DNA of 64,000 nt from Ophiura sarsii (GCA_035610835.1 CM069457.1:18322149-18386148); one strand, 5' to 3'. Counted from the stretch's first letter, positions 32,107-43,423 are shown. Notes: generated by a model from the sequence alone, not told the origin. Numbers and translations are program-made.

Positions 32107-32235
32107 GGTAATTAGGAATCGTATCGCTCTGTAACTTGGAATGTATGTACGATTTATGATCAGAAATGTAAATCTGCAAGAAAATCTACTTTCTAAAAAA
32201 TATCATGAATAGAGGGAGCTCTCTGGAAAAGATCA
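32092..32235 (+). repeat. Duplicated segment upstream of BTB-Kelch gene, copy 1
   Basis: Shares TAATTAGGAATCGT, GCTCTGTAACT, TTTATGATCAGAAATGTAAA and TGGAAAAGATC in the same order with 33211-33360, about 1.1 kb downstream. Confidence 0.7.
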
Positions 32236-32888
32236 CATAATATGCCTTTAACACATGGATACATCTGTTGCGCACTATGGTCTGTTTCACATCCACAAGA
32301 TAGTGAGTAACTTAACTGTGTCATTCACAATGCAGTGAATAAATGTGCACGCCCTCCCTAGGAACTGGCATACCTACATGTGTAAAAAGACAAAAGATAC
32401 AAATGCATGTATAATCCTGTCGCCTGGTACATGTAGTTGGTCATTGCACCGCTAGGACAGATACTCATACATATTTTAACAGTTGCGAGCAAATGGGAAA
32501 GCAGGAAACTCAAATACATGGAGATCATTGAAAATATCTAATATGCACACTATGCGCTATGTTTTGATTTGTTATTCACACAGTGTGGGTTCACCAATTT
32601 TTTTACTGCAGGTATTATCTTTTTAAAGAGAGTAAGTAGGCCTATGCAGAAAGTTCTACATTTTGGATTAATATTGTCATGTATGAATTAGGTCAATGTA
32701 ACGTATGTGTTTTGTTTTGTAAAGTTATTATCAAAATTAATGCATTTGTGCAAATTTTGGTGCATTGATTTTTCGAATTGATCTCGAAACAACAATACAT
32801 CTTTATTTTCCTTTAATTGTTGCACTAGTTGAACTGTTGAAGCAATGTCAACTTTTATCCCACAATGTTAACAGTTGCGTTACGACAG

Positions 32889-33072
32889 GTTATACGCTAC
32901 TTGCACGGTACAGATGCAACCATTGAAAGCGAGGCTCTCCCCTCACCACGCATTATCACGCACTATCACGCCACCCTGCGTCGGTGGTTTCACGCAGGTT
33001 TGTGCATCGCGCTGATAAGAGGGGAGAGCCTTGCTTTAATTGTAAAATGGCGATTGCATGCAAGTAGCGTAT
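32889..33072. mobile_element. Inverted-repeat MITE upstream of BTB-Kelch gene
   Basis: ATACGCTACTTGCA at the left and TGCAAGTAGCGTAT at the right; inner GCGAGGCTCTCCCCTC and GAGGGGAGAGCCTTGC are also inverted. About 184 bp. The TSD is not resolved. Confidence 0.75.
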
Positions 33073-33210
33073 GAAAGATCACTCCCCTTCTTAAAAGACC
33101 AGGCCTAATAACAGATTTTTTTGTTGACAGATGATGGTTAACATCTTGTATTCACTGATGTCGAAAGATGTACAACAACAGGCCATACTTCGACTTCGTA
33201 AAAGACAAAC

Positions 33211-33360
33211 CATGAATTTGAAGTAATTAGGAATCGTTTGCTCTGTAACTCTGAAGATTTACAATTTATGATCAGAAATGTAAATATGCAGTGCACGAAA
33301 ATCTGCTTTCAAGAAATATAGAGGATAGCTGGCTGACGTCCCTGGAAAAGATCTCATTAA
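33211..33360 (+). repeat. Duplicated segment upstream of BTB-Kelch gene, copy 2
   Basis: See the copy at 32092-32235. It ends about 50 bp before the start codon of the BTB-Kelch gene. TTGTTGATAGGTGATGATTAAC just after it also resembles TTGTTGACAGATGATGGTTAAC at about 33122, and both could be 5' UTR splice acceptors. Confidence 0.65.
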
Positions 33361-33397
33361 CAATCACAATTTTTGTTGTTGATAGGTGATGATTAAC

Positions 33398-33412
33398 ATG
33401 GATAACTTCTAA
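33398..33412 (+). promoter_or_regulatory. Four-codon uORF before the BTB-Kelch start
   Basis: ATG GAT AAC TTC TAA ends two bases before the main ATG at 33415. Both start codons have a favourable context (A at -3, G at +4). If the mRNA includes this region, the uORF would lower initiation or force reinitiation. Confidence 0.5.
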
Positions 33413-33414
33413 CC

Positions 33415-33670
33415 ATGGCTAAAGTAACTCCAACTCAGAATAGAGAAAGCAGTTTCATCTCAAGCAGCAGTGACTGGGGAAAGGGTAACACAGAGGAGAT
33501 GTACAACAAGGACCATAATGCATCACTCGTAGCTGAACTGGCTAATCTTCACAAGGACTCTGTCTTGACAGATGTGGCGCTAAAGGGATCGAGTGGCGAC
33601 AAAACGTTTTCTTGTCATCGGATTATTTTAGCAGCGTCCAGTCCGTACTTCAGAGCTATGTTTACAAGTG
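33415..33670 (+). CDS. BTB-Kelch exon 1 (start, first half of BTB)
   Basis: Begins ATGGCTAAAG and ends TACAAGTG before donor GTATGT, phase 1. Residues 1-35 are a Ser-rich leader; the BTB core follows. Confidence 0.88.
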
Positions 33671-36600
33671 GTATGTAAAGGCTGTAACAAAAAAAGTTAT
33701 ACAGTTTTTAAAAAAATATTAAAAATATCTCCTGTGGAATTTCTGTTTTGAGTTTTAATGGTATGCGAGGGGAATTTTCTAAGCTTTCAAATAAGCTTTG
33801 AATTATGACAATCGATCTCTCGTAGCTGAACTGGCTAATCTTCACAAGGACTCTGTCTTGGCAGATGTGGTGCTAAAGGGATCGAGTGGCGACAAAACGT
33901 TTGCTTGTCATCGGATTATTTTAGACAAAACGTTTGCTTGTCATCGGATTATTTTAGCAGCGTCCAGTCCATACTTCAGAGCTATGTTTGCAAGTGGTAT
34001 GTGATGTAAAACATCATAGCATGTATTTTCAGATACATACATTGCCTTTCTATAGTCAGGGTCATAATGCTACATGGACATAATTCCAACAATGCGTGCG
34101 TACGGGTGATGTGCGTGTGCACATGCGTCCCGACATGTGTACAAGTGTGCATGCGTAAACCTGCGTAGTACCGTCCATGCTTCGAGAAGTAGAGGATGAG
34201 AATGCAACAGTGCATAGACGTCAAGGGAAGCTACTTGAAGGGAATGTGATTGTAGTTTTTAAAATTGTATGGCCATCCATCTTCAGAAACATGGGCCAAG
34301 TGACAGCACTGTTTGATCCACCCTCATAATCATAGGTTTGATTTTATTTTCTATTCTAAAGGCATGTCAGAAAACAAAGCAGATGAGATTAGCCTACCAG
34401 AGATATCTGATTCAAGTCTGTCAACCCTTATTGACTACATCTATACAGGCAAGTGGTAAAAGGCATTGACCATTTTATTTTTTTGTATTTATTTATTTAT
34501 TTGGGCCTTACGACCCTGGATAACCCAAGAAAGCCTTGTTGAAGCTTATTTCCATTGGGGTCCGTTATAGATGTGTGAAACAGATACAGACCTGGATGAT
34601 CCCCTACTCTTTACGAGACTTCCCAACCACAGGTTTTTGTTGCCATTAGAAAATTGTCACAATCACTTCGCTTCATTTGCCAGGCTATCCAACACGGCGC
34701 TTAGATTGTAATATCCCCTAACAGCTTCCCAATCTCGCTTGGTTCGACGAGGCAATTGAGACTAAGTACCTTGCCCAAGGACTATTATAACATGTTGGCT
34801 ATAGCGGGGCTAGAACTCACAACCTTTGTATCATGAACCCTGCATGCTATCCACTACACCACACACACTCTAAACAAACAATCTGTTGAGCCAGAGTTGG
34901 TGTACCTGAAGAGAAAAAATTGACTATTTAGGAATTTCATTCCTGGGAAATCTGTGGTCATTTGGAGTGACATTTTGCTTTGCTCGATAAAGATGTTTAA
35001 TGAAATCATTCATACACTCTTAATAGTGTTGAACCAATCAGAATGCAAGAAACTAAAATATGCAGAGTGCATTGAAAGTGTACTAGTAATGCATAAATGG
35101 ACGCCCCCTTCCGCTACGATAGAGGCCCAGATAAGACAAACCAATGCTTGTGCCATTATTCACACATCAACATCAGCTCACGTGCATTGATTTGTCTAAT
35201 TTCTCTCGAAACAACTTATTTATTGACCTATATTAATGTATTTTGCACTTGTCCCATAGGAAAGCTTCACATCACCCGAGACACAGCTCAAGATCTTGCT
35301 GAGGCTTCAGGGTTCCTGCAGCTCAACGACGTACAACAAGAGTGCTTTGATTACCTGGAGAATCGGTTGGACGCCTCAAACGCCCTCGACGTTGAGCTCG
35401 TTGGAGATCGCTTGTTCAATAGACAACTGAGCAGTCATGCGAGGCAGTATTCAGCAGATAATTTTGTGGAGCTTGCAGCATCTCAGGAGTTCTACCAATA
35501 CACAAAGGTAGGGTTTTAAAAGATTCTAATATATATTTGCGTAAGGATTGTAATATTATACAAATGTGATGTAGCACATCAACAGGGCAGCCCTTTTATG
35601 GCAAAAGAATGTATCTTATATGTAGTTTTCTAACAGTATACTTCCTTTTAACATGATCAAAGTTAGCTTTTTTCTCCATAAAACATGTAGTGGTAAAAGG
35701 CAGTATATTACTTGTATTGTCTTTACAAGTTGCAACCTTTTCCTAAGTGAGGATTGAACCAAGTTAACACAATCCATGTTAAAAGGAAGTACTAGTATAT
35801 CATTAGGAAAGTACTTATACGATACATCCTTTTGCAATAAAAGGGATGAGGGGTCTTTGCAGCTGTCATGTGTTTTAAAGATATAGATGAAAACAGACAG
35901 AAGAAAATGAATGAAATAATTAGAATTTAGGAGTAATTTTCACACGTAAAATCTGAATGCTTGATAAATTTTGATAAATTTGGTGTAATTTTAAAGCTTA
36001 GAAAATACTCTGAGAGCACACATAATTAACTCAAAATTGACTTCACCTGCTAAGTCCCCCCCCCCCTTCTATGTGCTGCGTCACAAATATTACATGGCTA
36101 GAGGGGGTATGAGGTCACATGGATGTGCCACCATGAATTTACCCATCTGGTAATTAAATGACCTGTTTTCAGGCCATTTTTGGTAAATTTAAGGCTCTAA
36201 AATCCTTAAATTTGCAGTTTTTCACAGAAATGTTAGCCAAATATGTTGGAAAATAATAGGTCTCTGGTAAATATATGGGTCCATTTCCCCCTGAAAATTG
36301 GTAAATGCTTAGGTCATTTTTCATTTTGTTGGCGGCACATCCCTACTAAAAGAGTATCTGAGCACCATGTGGACAACGTGTTTACGCGCTACGCAGTCAC
36401 AGCTAAGATGTGCGTTGTTTTGGAATGATCACGTTTAAATGTATTTGGTCATTTTAGTGTTAAGGTTTTTTTAAATAGTTTGAATAAAATTGTTAAAAAT
36501 GAAGTACAGTTTAATTATACTCTAATTTGCATTGTGTATTTATGAAAGGGCGTTCAAATCTTTGTTTGCGTTCTGTGTGTCTGCGAGTTAATTTCACTCG

Positions 36601-37295
36601 GGCGTTGCCCTCATGAAATAAACCACGCAGACGACAGATTGGTGATACATGCTGAAACATGATTTAATCTCTAATAACACTTTCCACACTGCTATTATTT
36701 TTACCACAAAACACAAAACAGATTTTTCAGAAACCTTTCCCAAGGTGTATCTCAAGGATTACTGAACCAATACTAGGAATGTTTGTACTTATTGTAATAT
36801 ATTTCTCGAGGTGATTCCAAATATGGTGATGAAATTCAATTATTTTGACATTTTTTAAACATTTTGTGAAATTTTGGAATGTCGTCTGCAGCCACCTGCT
36901 GCGTGGAAATTGTTAATACACGGCCAGAGCAGTTGTGATGACTTCATTGATATCCATCCTTCCCTCTGGGTATTTTCTATACTACACAAGGCATTAGCTA
37001 GGCAGTCTAGGCTCTCTCGCCATCACTGATCATATTGAAATTTTATCGTTTGGAATTGTGCCGGTCACAACAATGCATATTTTTAATGACATTCTATATT
37101 TGTACATTTGTCCTGCTACTATATAATTGTTCTTTATATTTTACATTTGATATTCATGGTAGTTGCTTGACTTATATTATGATGTGTATTGATAGTTTTT
37201 TGATAGTTATTCTTTTTTATGTATTTTTATCTTTTGGATGGGGCCTTTTGCTTGTAAAGCACCCAGGGACCAATGTTTTGGGCGCTATATAAATA

Positions 37296-37342
<47 letters not shown>

Positions 37343-40300
37343 GCCAGAGGGGCGTCCAGGCGTCATATGGACGCCCTGTCACGAAAATGGACGCCCTAAG
37401 ATATGCTAAAGCCGTCGAATGGACGCCCTAAAAAAAATTACAAAATTAAAAACCTTTTTATTTTTCTTCTTTGTTTTTTATGTCTTTGAATATGTGTTCA
37501 CAATTTGAACCCAAAAGGTGGGTACATACTATTTTATGTAAAAAAAACACTGTTTTTTGCACAATATTTAAATTTTGACAGATTTTTATTTATAATAATT
37601 TGGAGCTCACACAGCTTCCGCCGATACCGTCAATTTACACAGGAACGTGTACACTCCGCTCGTAGACACTAACTTTCAAATCCTGGCTAAGGCCCTGATA
37701 CTACATTTTGATTCAAACGTTTCAAATTCAAACGTTTCAAATGAAAAAATTGAATCAAATAAACATGATTCAAATGTTCGTCTTACCTTTTCTAGGACGA
37801 GGTAGCCAACATCCTCGCTAGAGAATTACGGGTAGACTGTGAGGAGCAGGTGTACAGCGCCCTCATGGGTTGGGTGCGTAGAGACGTACAGGACAGGGCA
37901 TCAGCTCTACCAGAACTACTGAACAATGTTGCGTTTGAAGTGATACCTACATCATATCTTGCTGATATTCTTGGTAAGTTGACAATATTTTTTATTAACC
38001 CTAACACTACCCCCTCCTTTTTTCAGATTTTTTTCCCGCGAAGTGAAAACGGACCCAAATAATAGCCGTGACCCAAATATATTGCGCCAAGTATGTAGAC
38101 TGGGTCCATTATTTCTTCCATGCAGGGTTTAATAGAAACAGGCTGGGTTGTGGTATTTGGTAGGGTTAGGGTTATGGTTAGAGAACATTTGTAGTTTTGA
38201 TTTATATGGGAATATATCTTGTGCATCTATCTCTGTAAACTGTAAATTTAGCTTTGGTAGGTATTCTACCATGATACACTGATGATGAAATAAATCGAAA
38301 GCTTTGTAGCTCTGTCTGACCTGATAACAATTTGTTGTTTGCCTATTATCTTATGGCATCTTTATTTAAAAGATCCAGGTCACCTTTCCTGCCTGTACCT
38401 GTTTACAGTTTAATAATATTTGCTGTCTTCACCTGTAAATTTAGCTTTATTAAAGGTATATGACCCGGTCACTTTTTGGGGGCTATGATTTTTTTTTTCA
38501 CATCGAGATATTTTGGTATCAGAAGAATCCCCATATTTTTTTCATTATGTCTGTAAAATATTAGGGCCCAGAAATGTTTCATTTGGAAATTATAGGCTAA
38601 CAGCCAGCAGGGAGGTCACGCTGCATGTCAGATTTTGTTATACGCAAGAAAACAATAGAGTCTGAGTGACTGCAATATTTGCTAGAAATAGCTTCGGAAA
38701 ATGGTCTATTTGGGCATCTCAAAAACTGAGAAACATGTTAAAAATCATGTAGAATTTTAGAGGAGGGTTATTAACATCTGCAGAACGGTAAAATGTATAG
38801 TATTAAACACGTTTTGTGACCAAATTTATGTCGTAAAATGTTGGAAAATTCACGTTTTGAAAATCTGTGGTCTTCGAAATTACAGGAATCCTAACTCATT
38901 CTAAACCTCACCAAATCATGAAATGAACCCTCGTCTACAAAAAAGTCCATGTACGTATTGCTCTATCTGCTTGGAGATAGCGAAGACCACACAAACATCA
39001 TAGCTTCATACAACGGAATGAAATCCGCCATAGAGATTACATAGCGAAAATCGTAGAGATTTGCACTGCAGTCCTCTGTGTAGGGAGTGTTAACAAAAGC
39101 AAGGTCCTTTGGCTATTGTGTTTGTGCATGTTTGTGACGACTGACCCCGTTTAACAATCTTCATAGCTTTCATATAGGGCTTGGGTGACCTAACTATTGA
39201 CTGCTAAAATGTGGTGAATTACTGCCAAAAGTGGTTAACCACCAACCAGTCTGTGTACTACTCAATGGGCACATGTCTTTTGACCTTGCGCTTATAAAAA
39301 TAGAACCATTGGAGTTAAGCAACTCAAACTTTGGAATGCAACAATTTTAAGGATGACCTTTCATGTAAAATAGAAAACATCAAGTTGAAAATCGGGTCAT
39401 CTACCTTTAAAGCAATTGAGAGAATTACTTAAACAATGGTTTCAAGAGAAATTAGCCAAATCAATGCACGCACGCTTATGTTGATGCGTAAACAATGGCA
39501 CGGGGGAGGAGGAGTGCTATGTGAGCGCAAGTGCATTGATTCTCTATTTTTTCATGAAACAAAACATATGCATGTATTGACCTACTTCATACACGACAAA
39601 TCAAAATTCAAATTTCGCATAATTATGATCTATGTAAAAACAAAATAAAAACATGTTAACAAGTTTGCTTACACCTGATTTCTGAACAAAGAATCAAAAC
39701 AACGTGTGTCGTGCGCGCATTGATCAGCGCACACGGGAGTGTATAAAGGATAGTTCAGGAGGCCTCAGAAGGTTCATGTAGTCATGACTTTGTGTGTATT
39801 TCCAAAGTTCAATATGCTCCTTAAAATTCTTGCCCAGACTGATTTATTCCTTTCCCTCTCTTTCCTTTGATTAGGTCGTGAAACTCTCCTGGAAGATGAT
39901 CCAGATTGTGCTGAGACGGTCGCCAGAATCCGGACAATTATCATGAAGCGAGAATCTCAGACTCAAGCTACAGAACAACCAAAGTTAAAAACACTTCATC
40001 AACCAAGGAATTACTCTGAGGTAAGATGATTATTAGTAAGGCAACTATTGACACTTTCCACGCGGCAGGCAGCTGCAGACGACATTCCATATTTTCACAA
40101 AATGTTTAAAAAAAGTCAAGATTATGGAATTTCATTACCATATTTGGAATCGTCATGAGAAATGCATTGAAATAAGTACAAACATGCCTAGTATTGGGTC
40201 AGTAATCATTGAGATAGACTTTGAAAATTGTGGTAGGTTTCTGACATAACTGTTTTGTGTATATAAAAAATAATAGCCGCATTGAAAGTATTAAGGCAAA

Positions 40301-42596
40301 CAAAACCTAATCCTGGGAAGGGGTGAGGCTGCCCAGGGCAGAACATTTTGCTCTTTCTTTCTGGGAACCTTTTTGATAAAGTGATACATTTTCTGTGAGT
40401 CTGTTCCTTTAACAGCTTGTCATGTGCCTTTTGGAGGTCTGATTTGGGAGTAATTCTGTTATACCCTTCACAGAGGCATTCATAGTGCGTGATTTTTAAG
40501 AACGACTCATACTACCGATGTTGGTGTGTAGGGTATAACAGAATTATGCCCTGATTTGCTACGAAATGCCCAGTGTCATGGAGGGGGAGGTCCATAGACT
40601 AATCTCCATTGGGGATCAACAGGGTGACAACCCACAGTCCCTATTACCATTGCAGTGTATCACTATCTCTCTAGCTATAGGAATTCCCTACCCTTTAAGC
40701 CTATGTACATATACTACACATCTATTTTCTAACTTGATAAAGACAAGGCTTATCTCGCCGAAACGTTATGTTGTGTTTTTTCTCTTGTTTGATGATTTTG
40801 ACCTATGTTTTTTATATATTTTATCACTTCCCTTTTGTTTCCCGTAAGGATTCTGTTTTGATTCAAGATGCTAATATCTGAAGTTACAAAATGGAACTCT
40901 ATAATCAGCTCATAGGTCAATAAATATGTATATTTTTTGTTTTGAGACAAATTAAACACATTTTTCAAGAAACAAAACATATGCATATATATATGGACCT
41001 AATTCATACACGACACTATAAAAATCAAAATTGACAATTCTGTGCATACCTTTAAACTCTTTAAGAGCGAAAAAACATGTTAACAAGTTTGCTAAATACA
41101 CGCAGTAAAAATCAGCAAACCCAGGCTAGCTAAACAACGAATCAAAACATGGTACGACGTGCAAAGACACTTTCAATGCACTCCGTGCATTCTAGATTCA
41201 TGCTTCATGGTTGGTTCGATACTACTAAGAGTGTACTATGAATCATGAATAATCATTAAATGCTCGATGCAACATTGCACATAGTGTTGTCAATAGCCAA
41301 AATTGAGTGCAGGTTAATTTTACTGAAGGCGAACGAAGTAAGTGTAGCAAATGAAGTGCAGTGGATCATGGCAGGGGTCCAGAGACCTTCTTAAGGTTTT
41401 TTAATGCACTTTGAGGGTTCCTGCCACATAATTTCTTGTTTTATGAGGCAGTTTATTGATTTTACCTACAATTTTTTTTTTTTAAATTGATTTTTTTTTT
41501 ATAAAAATTTGTAGATTTTTTAGAGTGCCGTTTTTTACCATTTTTTTAAGAGTGCCGATCGGCAATCGTGAGTGCCGGCTACGCCTGACCGGCTTAGTGA
41601 CAACCCTGATTAAACATGTTCACAAATAATGTTTGGAATATATCAATTCTCTATTTTCAGGTTGTGATCCTATTTCGTAACACCCAGTTGGCCAGTAGCC
41701 CAATACTTAAAGAAGGCGGTACCGACACTCCCATACTGAAATCCAGTACCATCCAGTACAATCCGGCTAATCACAAATGGGAAGATCTGCCTCCAATACC
41801 CCTCAAACTCCAGTACGAATTCCCTACCTCTTCTGCCGTTCTACATAATGATGTCATCGTGGTAACTAACAAATGCCGCACTTGGTTGTATAAGAAGCAC
41901 CAGAAAGTATGGTCTCTGCTGAACCAGAAGTACCCCCCGCGACAAGATGGCCATCTCGTCTCGACACGTAGTCAGGTGTACTTGATTGGAGGCAGTTCCC
42001 CCGGTCAAGCGGCTCCGGTTCAAACTGTATTGAGATTTGACAATCACATACAACAGTGGAAGGAATCCACCCAAGTCCCTATCCCCCTGTCACACGTCAG
42101 TGTGGTATGTTGCCGTGGGAACATTTACGCGATGGGTAGCAAATCCATGTCGCATTTCACCTCTACCATGCTATGCTATAACACCAAGACGCATCAGTGG
42201 CATCAGTGCAATTCAGCACCGGTAAAGTTGATGCGTACAGACTTGGTAGCGATCAACGGGCTTATCTACATGATTGGTCAGCGGAATGACTTCACTTTGG
42301 ACGTATGCCGATACGACGTCAACACCGACTCGTGGGACACGATGGAAGATCCTCTCATAGCCAGACTCAACGCCGCTACCATCGTATGCAACAACCAGAT
42401 TTACCTCATTGGAGGACAAAGTATGAAAGGGGATTATGTTGAAGAAGATGAGATGACGGTGGAGACCTTTGACCCCCATGATGGGGTATGGCGTATCCAT
42501 AGCGACATGCCAATAGCAGTGTATGGACAACCTGCAGTGGCTATTCTGCATCCAACTCATTCACCAAGTCGCTTTCTTGGACCTAAACAACATTAA
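33415..42596 (+). CDS. BTB-BACK-Kelch protein, six coding exons
   Basis: Probable substrate adaptor of a Cullin-3 ubiquitin ligase: the BTB domain would bind CUL3 and the Kelch propeller the substrate. Exons join in phase: 33415-33670, 34362-34448, 35260-35507, 37796-37973, 39875-40020 and 41661-42596, giving about 616 residues, the usual length for KLHL proteins. The BTB domain is in exons 1-3 (DVALKGSSGDKTFSCHRIIL, AASSPYFRAMF, LSTLIDYIYTGK), the BACK domain in exons 3-5 and about six Kelch repeats in exon 6. The start ATG at 33415 has a good Kozak context. Introns are full of MITEs, a SINE and LINE remnants. I cannot name the KLHL subtype. Cul3 partnership is inferred from the family. Confidence 0.9.
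33815..33996 (+). pseudogene. Duplicated partial BTB exon (1b) with a 33-bp internal duplication
   Basis: Repeats the BTB part of exon 1 (SLVAELANLHKDSVLADVVL onward) at very high identity and keeps the phase-1 donor (CAAGTG before GTATGT). A 33-bp segment (33891-33923) is repeated exactly at 33924-33956, adding 11 residues (DKTFACHRIIL twice) in frame. There is no in-frame ATG and no strong acceptor in front of it, so it is more likely a relic than an alternative exon, although its donor could still compete. Confidence 0.75.
34362..34448 (+). CDS. BTB-Kelch exon 2 (end of BTB)
   Basis: Acceptor TTCTAAAG before GCATGTCAG; ends at CTATACAG before GCAAGT. Only a GC donor keeps the frame with exon 3, so the intron 34449-35259 is GC-AG. 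29 codons, phase 1 to phase 1. Confidence 0.82.
34485..34872 (-). mobile_element. tRNA-derived SINE in the BTB-Kelch intron
   Basis: On the minus strand the head has an A box (GGTGTAGTGGATAGC) and a B box (GAGTTCTAGCC), then a body with CCTTGGGCAAGGTACTTAGT, a segment known from several animal SINEs, and a 3' tail of short AAAT repeats at about 34485-34503. About 388 bp, complete at both ends. Confidence 0.82.
35260..35507 (+). CDS. BTB-Kelch exon 3 (BTB end, start of BACK)
   Basis: Acceptor TCCCATAG; encodes KLHITRDTAQDLAEASGFLQ and then LDASNALDVELVGDRLFNRQ; donor GTAGGG after ACACAAAG, phase 0. Confidence 0.88.
35508..36640. other. BTB-Kelch intron with an inverted-repeat remnant
   Basis: TACTTCCTTTTAACATG near 35639 and its inverse CATGTTAAAAGGAAGTA near 35780 suggest a MITE of about 165 bp. 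The rest of this part of the intron shows nothing I recognise. Confidence 0.5.
36678..36912. mobile_element. TTAA MITE family, copy 2
   Basis: Left CACTTTCCACACTGC, right CTGCGTGGAAATTG followed by TTAA at 36913. Shares inner words with the 15653 copy. In the BTB-Kelch intron. Confidence 0.8.
37035..37342 (+). mobile_element. Truncated LINE 3' end
   Basis: The end reads GTAAAGCACCCAGGGACCAA and GGGCGCTATATAAATACATT before an ATT repeat, a 3' UTR pattern common to LINEs and their SINE partners with microsatellite tails. The 5' limit is approximate. Confidence 0.6.
37298..37342 (+). repeat. (ATT)n microsatellite
   Basis: About 14 uninterrupted ATT units, acting as the tail of the LINE fragment. 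Confidence 0.95.
37796..37973 (+). CDS. BTB-Kelch exon 4 (BACK domain)
   Basis: Acceptor TTTTCTAG; encodes DEVANILARELRVDCEEQVY and ALMGWVRRD, then LADILG; donor GTAAGT, phase 1. Confidence 0.88.
38454..39406. mobile_element. TTAA-flanked element, ~950 bp
   Basis: Ends AGGTATATGACCCGGT and, inverted, AGGTAGATGACCCGAT; TTAA at 38450-38453 and 39407-39410. A shortened direct relative lies at about 43080-43400. There is no ORF with recognisable motifs. Confidence 0.8.
39430..39770. repeat. Dispersed AT-rich repeat copy
   Basis: Words such as GAGAAATTAGCCAAATCAATGCA, CATATGCATGTATTGACCTA and AAACATGTTAACAAGTTTGC recur around 34990-35240, 40920-41240 and 45880-46110, so several copies of one repeat family surround this gene. 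Ends not resolved. Confidence 0.5.
39875..40020 (+). CDS. BTB-Kelch exon 5 (BACK to Kelch linker)
   Basis: Acceptor TTGATTAG; encodes GRETLLEDDPDCAETVARIR and a Gln/Lys-rich linker; donor GTAAGA after CTCTGAG, phase 0. Confidence 0.88.
40052..40290. mobile_element. TTAA MITE family, copy 3 (inverted)
   Basis: Left CACTTTCCACGCGGC, right GCCGCATTGAAAGTA followed by TTAA. The interior matches the 15653 copy in reverse orientation. In the last intron of the BTB-Kelch gene. Confidence 0.82.
40453..40544. mobile_element. 92-bp TA-flanked MITE, copy 1
   Basis: Ends ATTCTGTTATACCC and GGGTATAACAGAAT are perfect inverse repeats, flanked by TA. A copy of the same length lies at 45162-45253 in the other orientation. 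Confidence 0.8.
41282..41608. mobile_element. hAT-like MITE in last BTB-Kelch intron, copy 1
   Basis: The right end CAACCCTG (inverted CAGGGTTGTCACTAAGCC) and left end TAGTGTTGTCAATAGCC are loosely inverted. Flanking ATTGCACA and ATTAAACA share 6 of 8 bases, a possible decayed hAT duplication. It ends 52 bp before exon 6. A related inverted copy lies at 46735-47001. Confidence 0.6.
41661..42596 (+). CDS. BTB-Kelch exon 6 (Kelch propeller, stop)
   Basis: Acceptor CTATTTTCAG. Encodes about 311 residues with six Kelch blades. Blade marks visible are YNPANHKWEDLPPIP, QVYLIGGSS, FDNHIQQWKEST, NIYAMGS, YNTKTHQWHQC, LIYMIG, YDVNTDSWDTM, QIYLIGGQS and FDPHDGVWRIHSDMP. Several blades have only one G of the usual GG pair. 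Stop TAA at 42594. Confidence 0.93.
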   Translation, partial: VVILFRNTQLASSPILKEGGTDTPILKSSTIQYNPANHKWEDLPPIPLKLQYEFPTSSAVLHNDVIVVTNKCRTWLYKKHQKVWSLLNQKYPPRQDGHLVSTRSQVYLIGGSSPGQAAPVQTVLRFDNHIQQWKESTQVPIPLSHVSVVCCRGNIYAMGSKSMSHFTSTMLCYNTKTHQWHQCNSAPVKLMRTDLVAINGLIYMIGQRNDFTLDVCRYDVNTDSWDTMEDPLIARLNAATIVCNNQIYLIGGQSMKGDYVEEDEMTVETFDPHDGVWRIHSDMPIAVYGQPAVAILHPTHSPSRFLGPKQH

Positions 42597-42599
42597 CTG

Positions 42600-43415
42600 T
42601 GGCTGTAAGCATTATAGACCCTGAGACATGGTCAGTGGTGGGGAAGAGGGGGGACCAGTCATTTGGAGGTTTAGTAAGGGTTTTTTGGGATGAGTTTTTG
42701 GCAAATAGCAATATATTTCAGTGAGTTGCTTCCCCATAGTTGATTTTATTTCTCCCATTTAGAGATGGCTTATTGAAAACTTCCAACTCTTCCAACCCTC
42801 TACCTATATTCTAATGGTGTGTTCCTAATGGCTTTGATAGACAAAAAATGATGTGGCCGGGGTAGGCTGAATCCTCCAATCTTCACAATTTACACACGGC
42901 CCCTGTGAGGGTGCTCAATGTGAGACTGAAAAACAAGCAGTTCCAAAAGTGTGCGCTGATATACTTATGAATAAACTTGAGCCTATTCATGCACCATTAC
43001 ATCACACTGTGTCCACGTTTTTACGCAGCATTGGACATCGGGTGACGCGACAGGGTGCATGTTTTTCCACCCCTGGCCATCAACATATCTTGATATCAGA
43101 AGAAAAACATATTTTTCTCATTATTTCTGTAAAATGTTTGGCCCAAGATATTTTCCATTTAGATGTTAGAGGCCAAAATGAATTGAATAACTCCCAAAGC
43201 TAAGGTGGTTAACCATCCGGCCAGTTTGTGTAGAACTCAATGGGCAAATTTCATGTCACCTTGTGCTTCTAAAATAAGAGCCATTGGAGTTATTCAAATC
43301 ACACTTTGGAATACGACTATTTTAAGGTTGATCCTTCATGTGGAATAGAAAACATCAAGTTGAAAATCAGGCCATTAATCGGAACATCTACCTCTAATAA
43401 ATATATTATACAATT
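42600..43415. other. 3' flank of BTB-Kelch gene with a repeat relic
   Basis: AATAAA at about 42969 is a candidate polyadenylation signal. 43080-43400 is a shortened copy of the TTAA element at 38454-39406 (shared GATATCAGAAGAA and ATAGAAAACATCAAGTTGAAAATC). Confidence 0.5.
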
Positions 43416-43423
43416 GGTTAGAC

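Noticed and set aside
33798..34004. Second BTB gene
   Set aside because: It is only a partial exon copy without a start; it shares the donor and downstream exons of the main gene.
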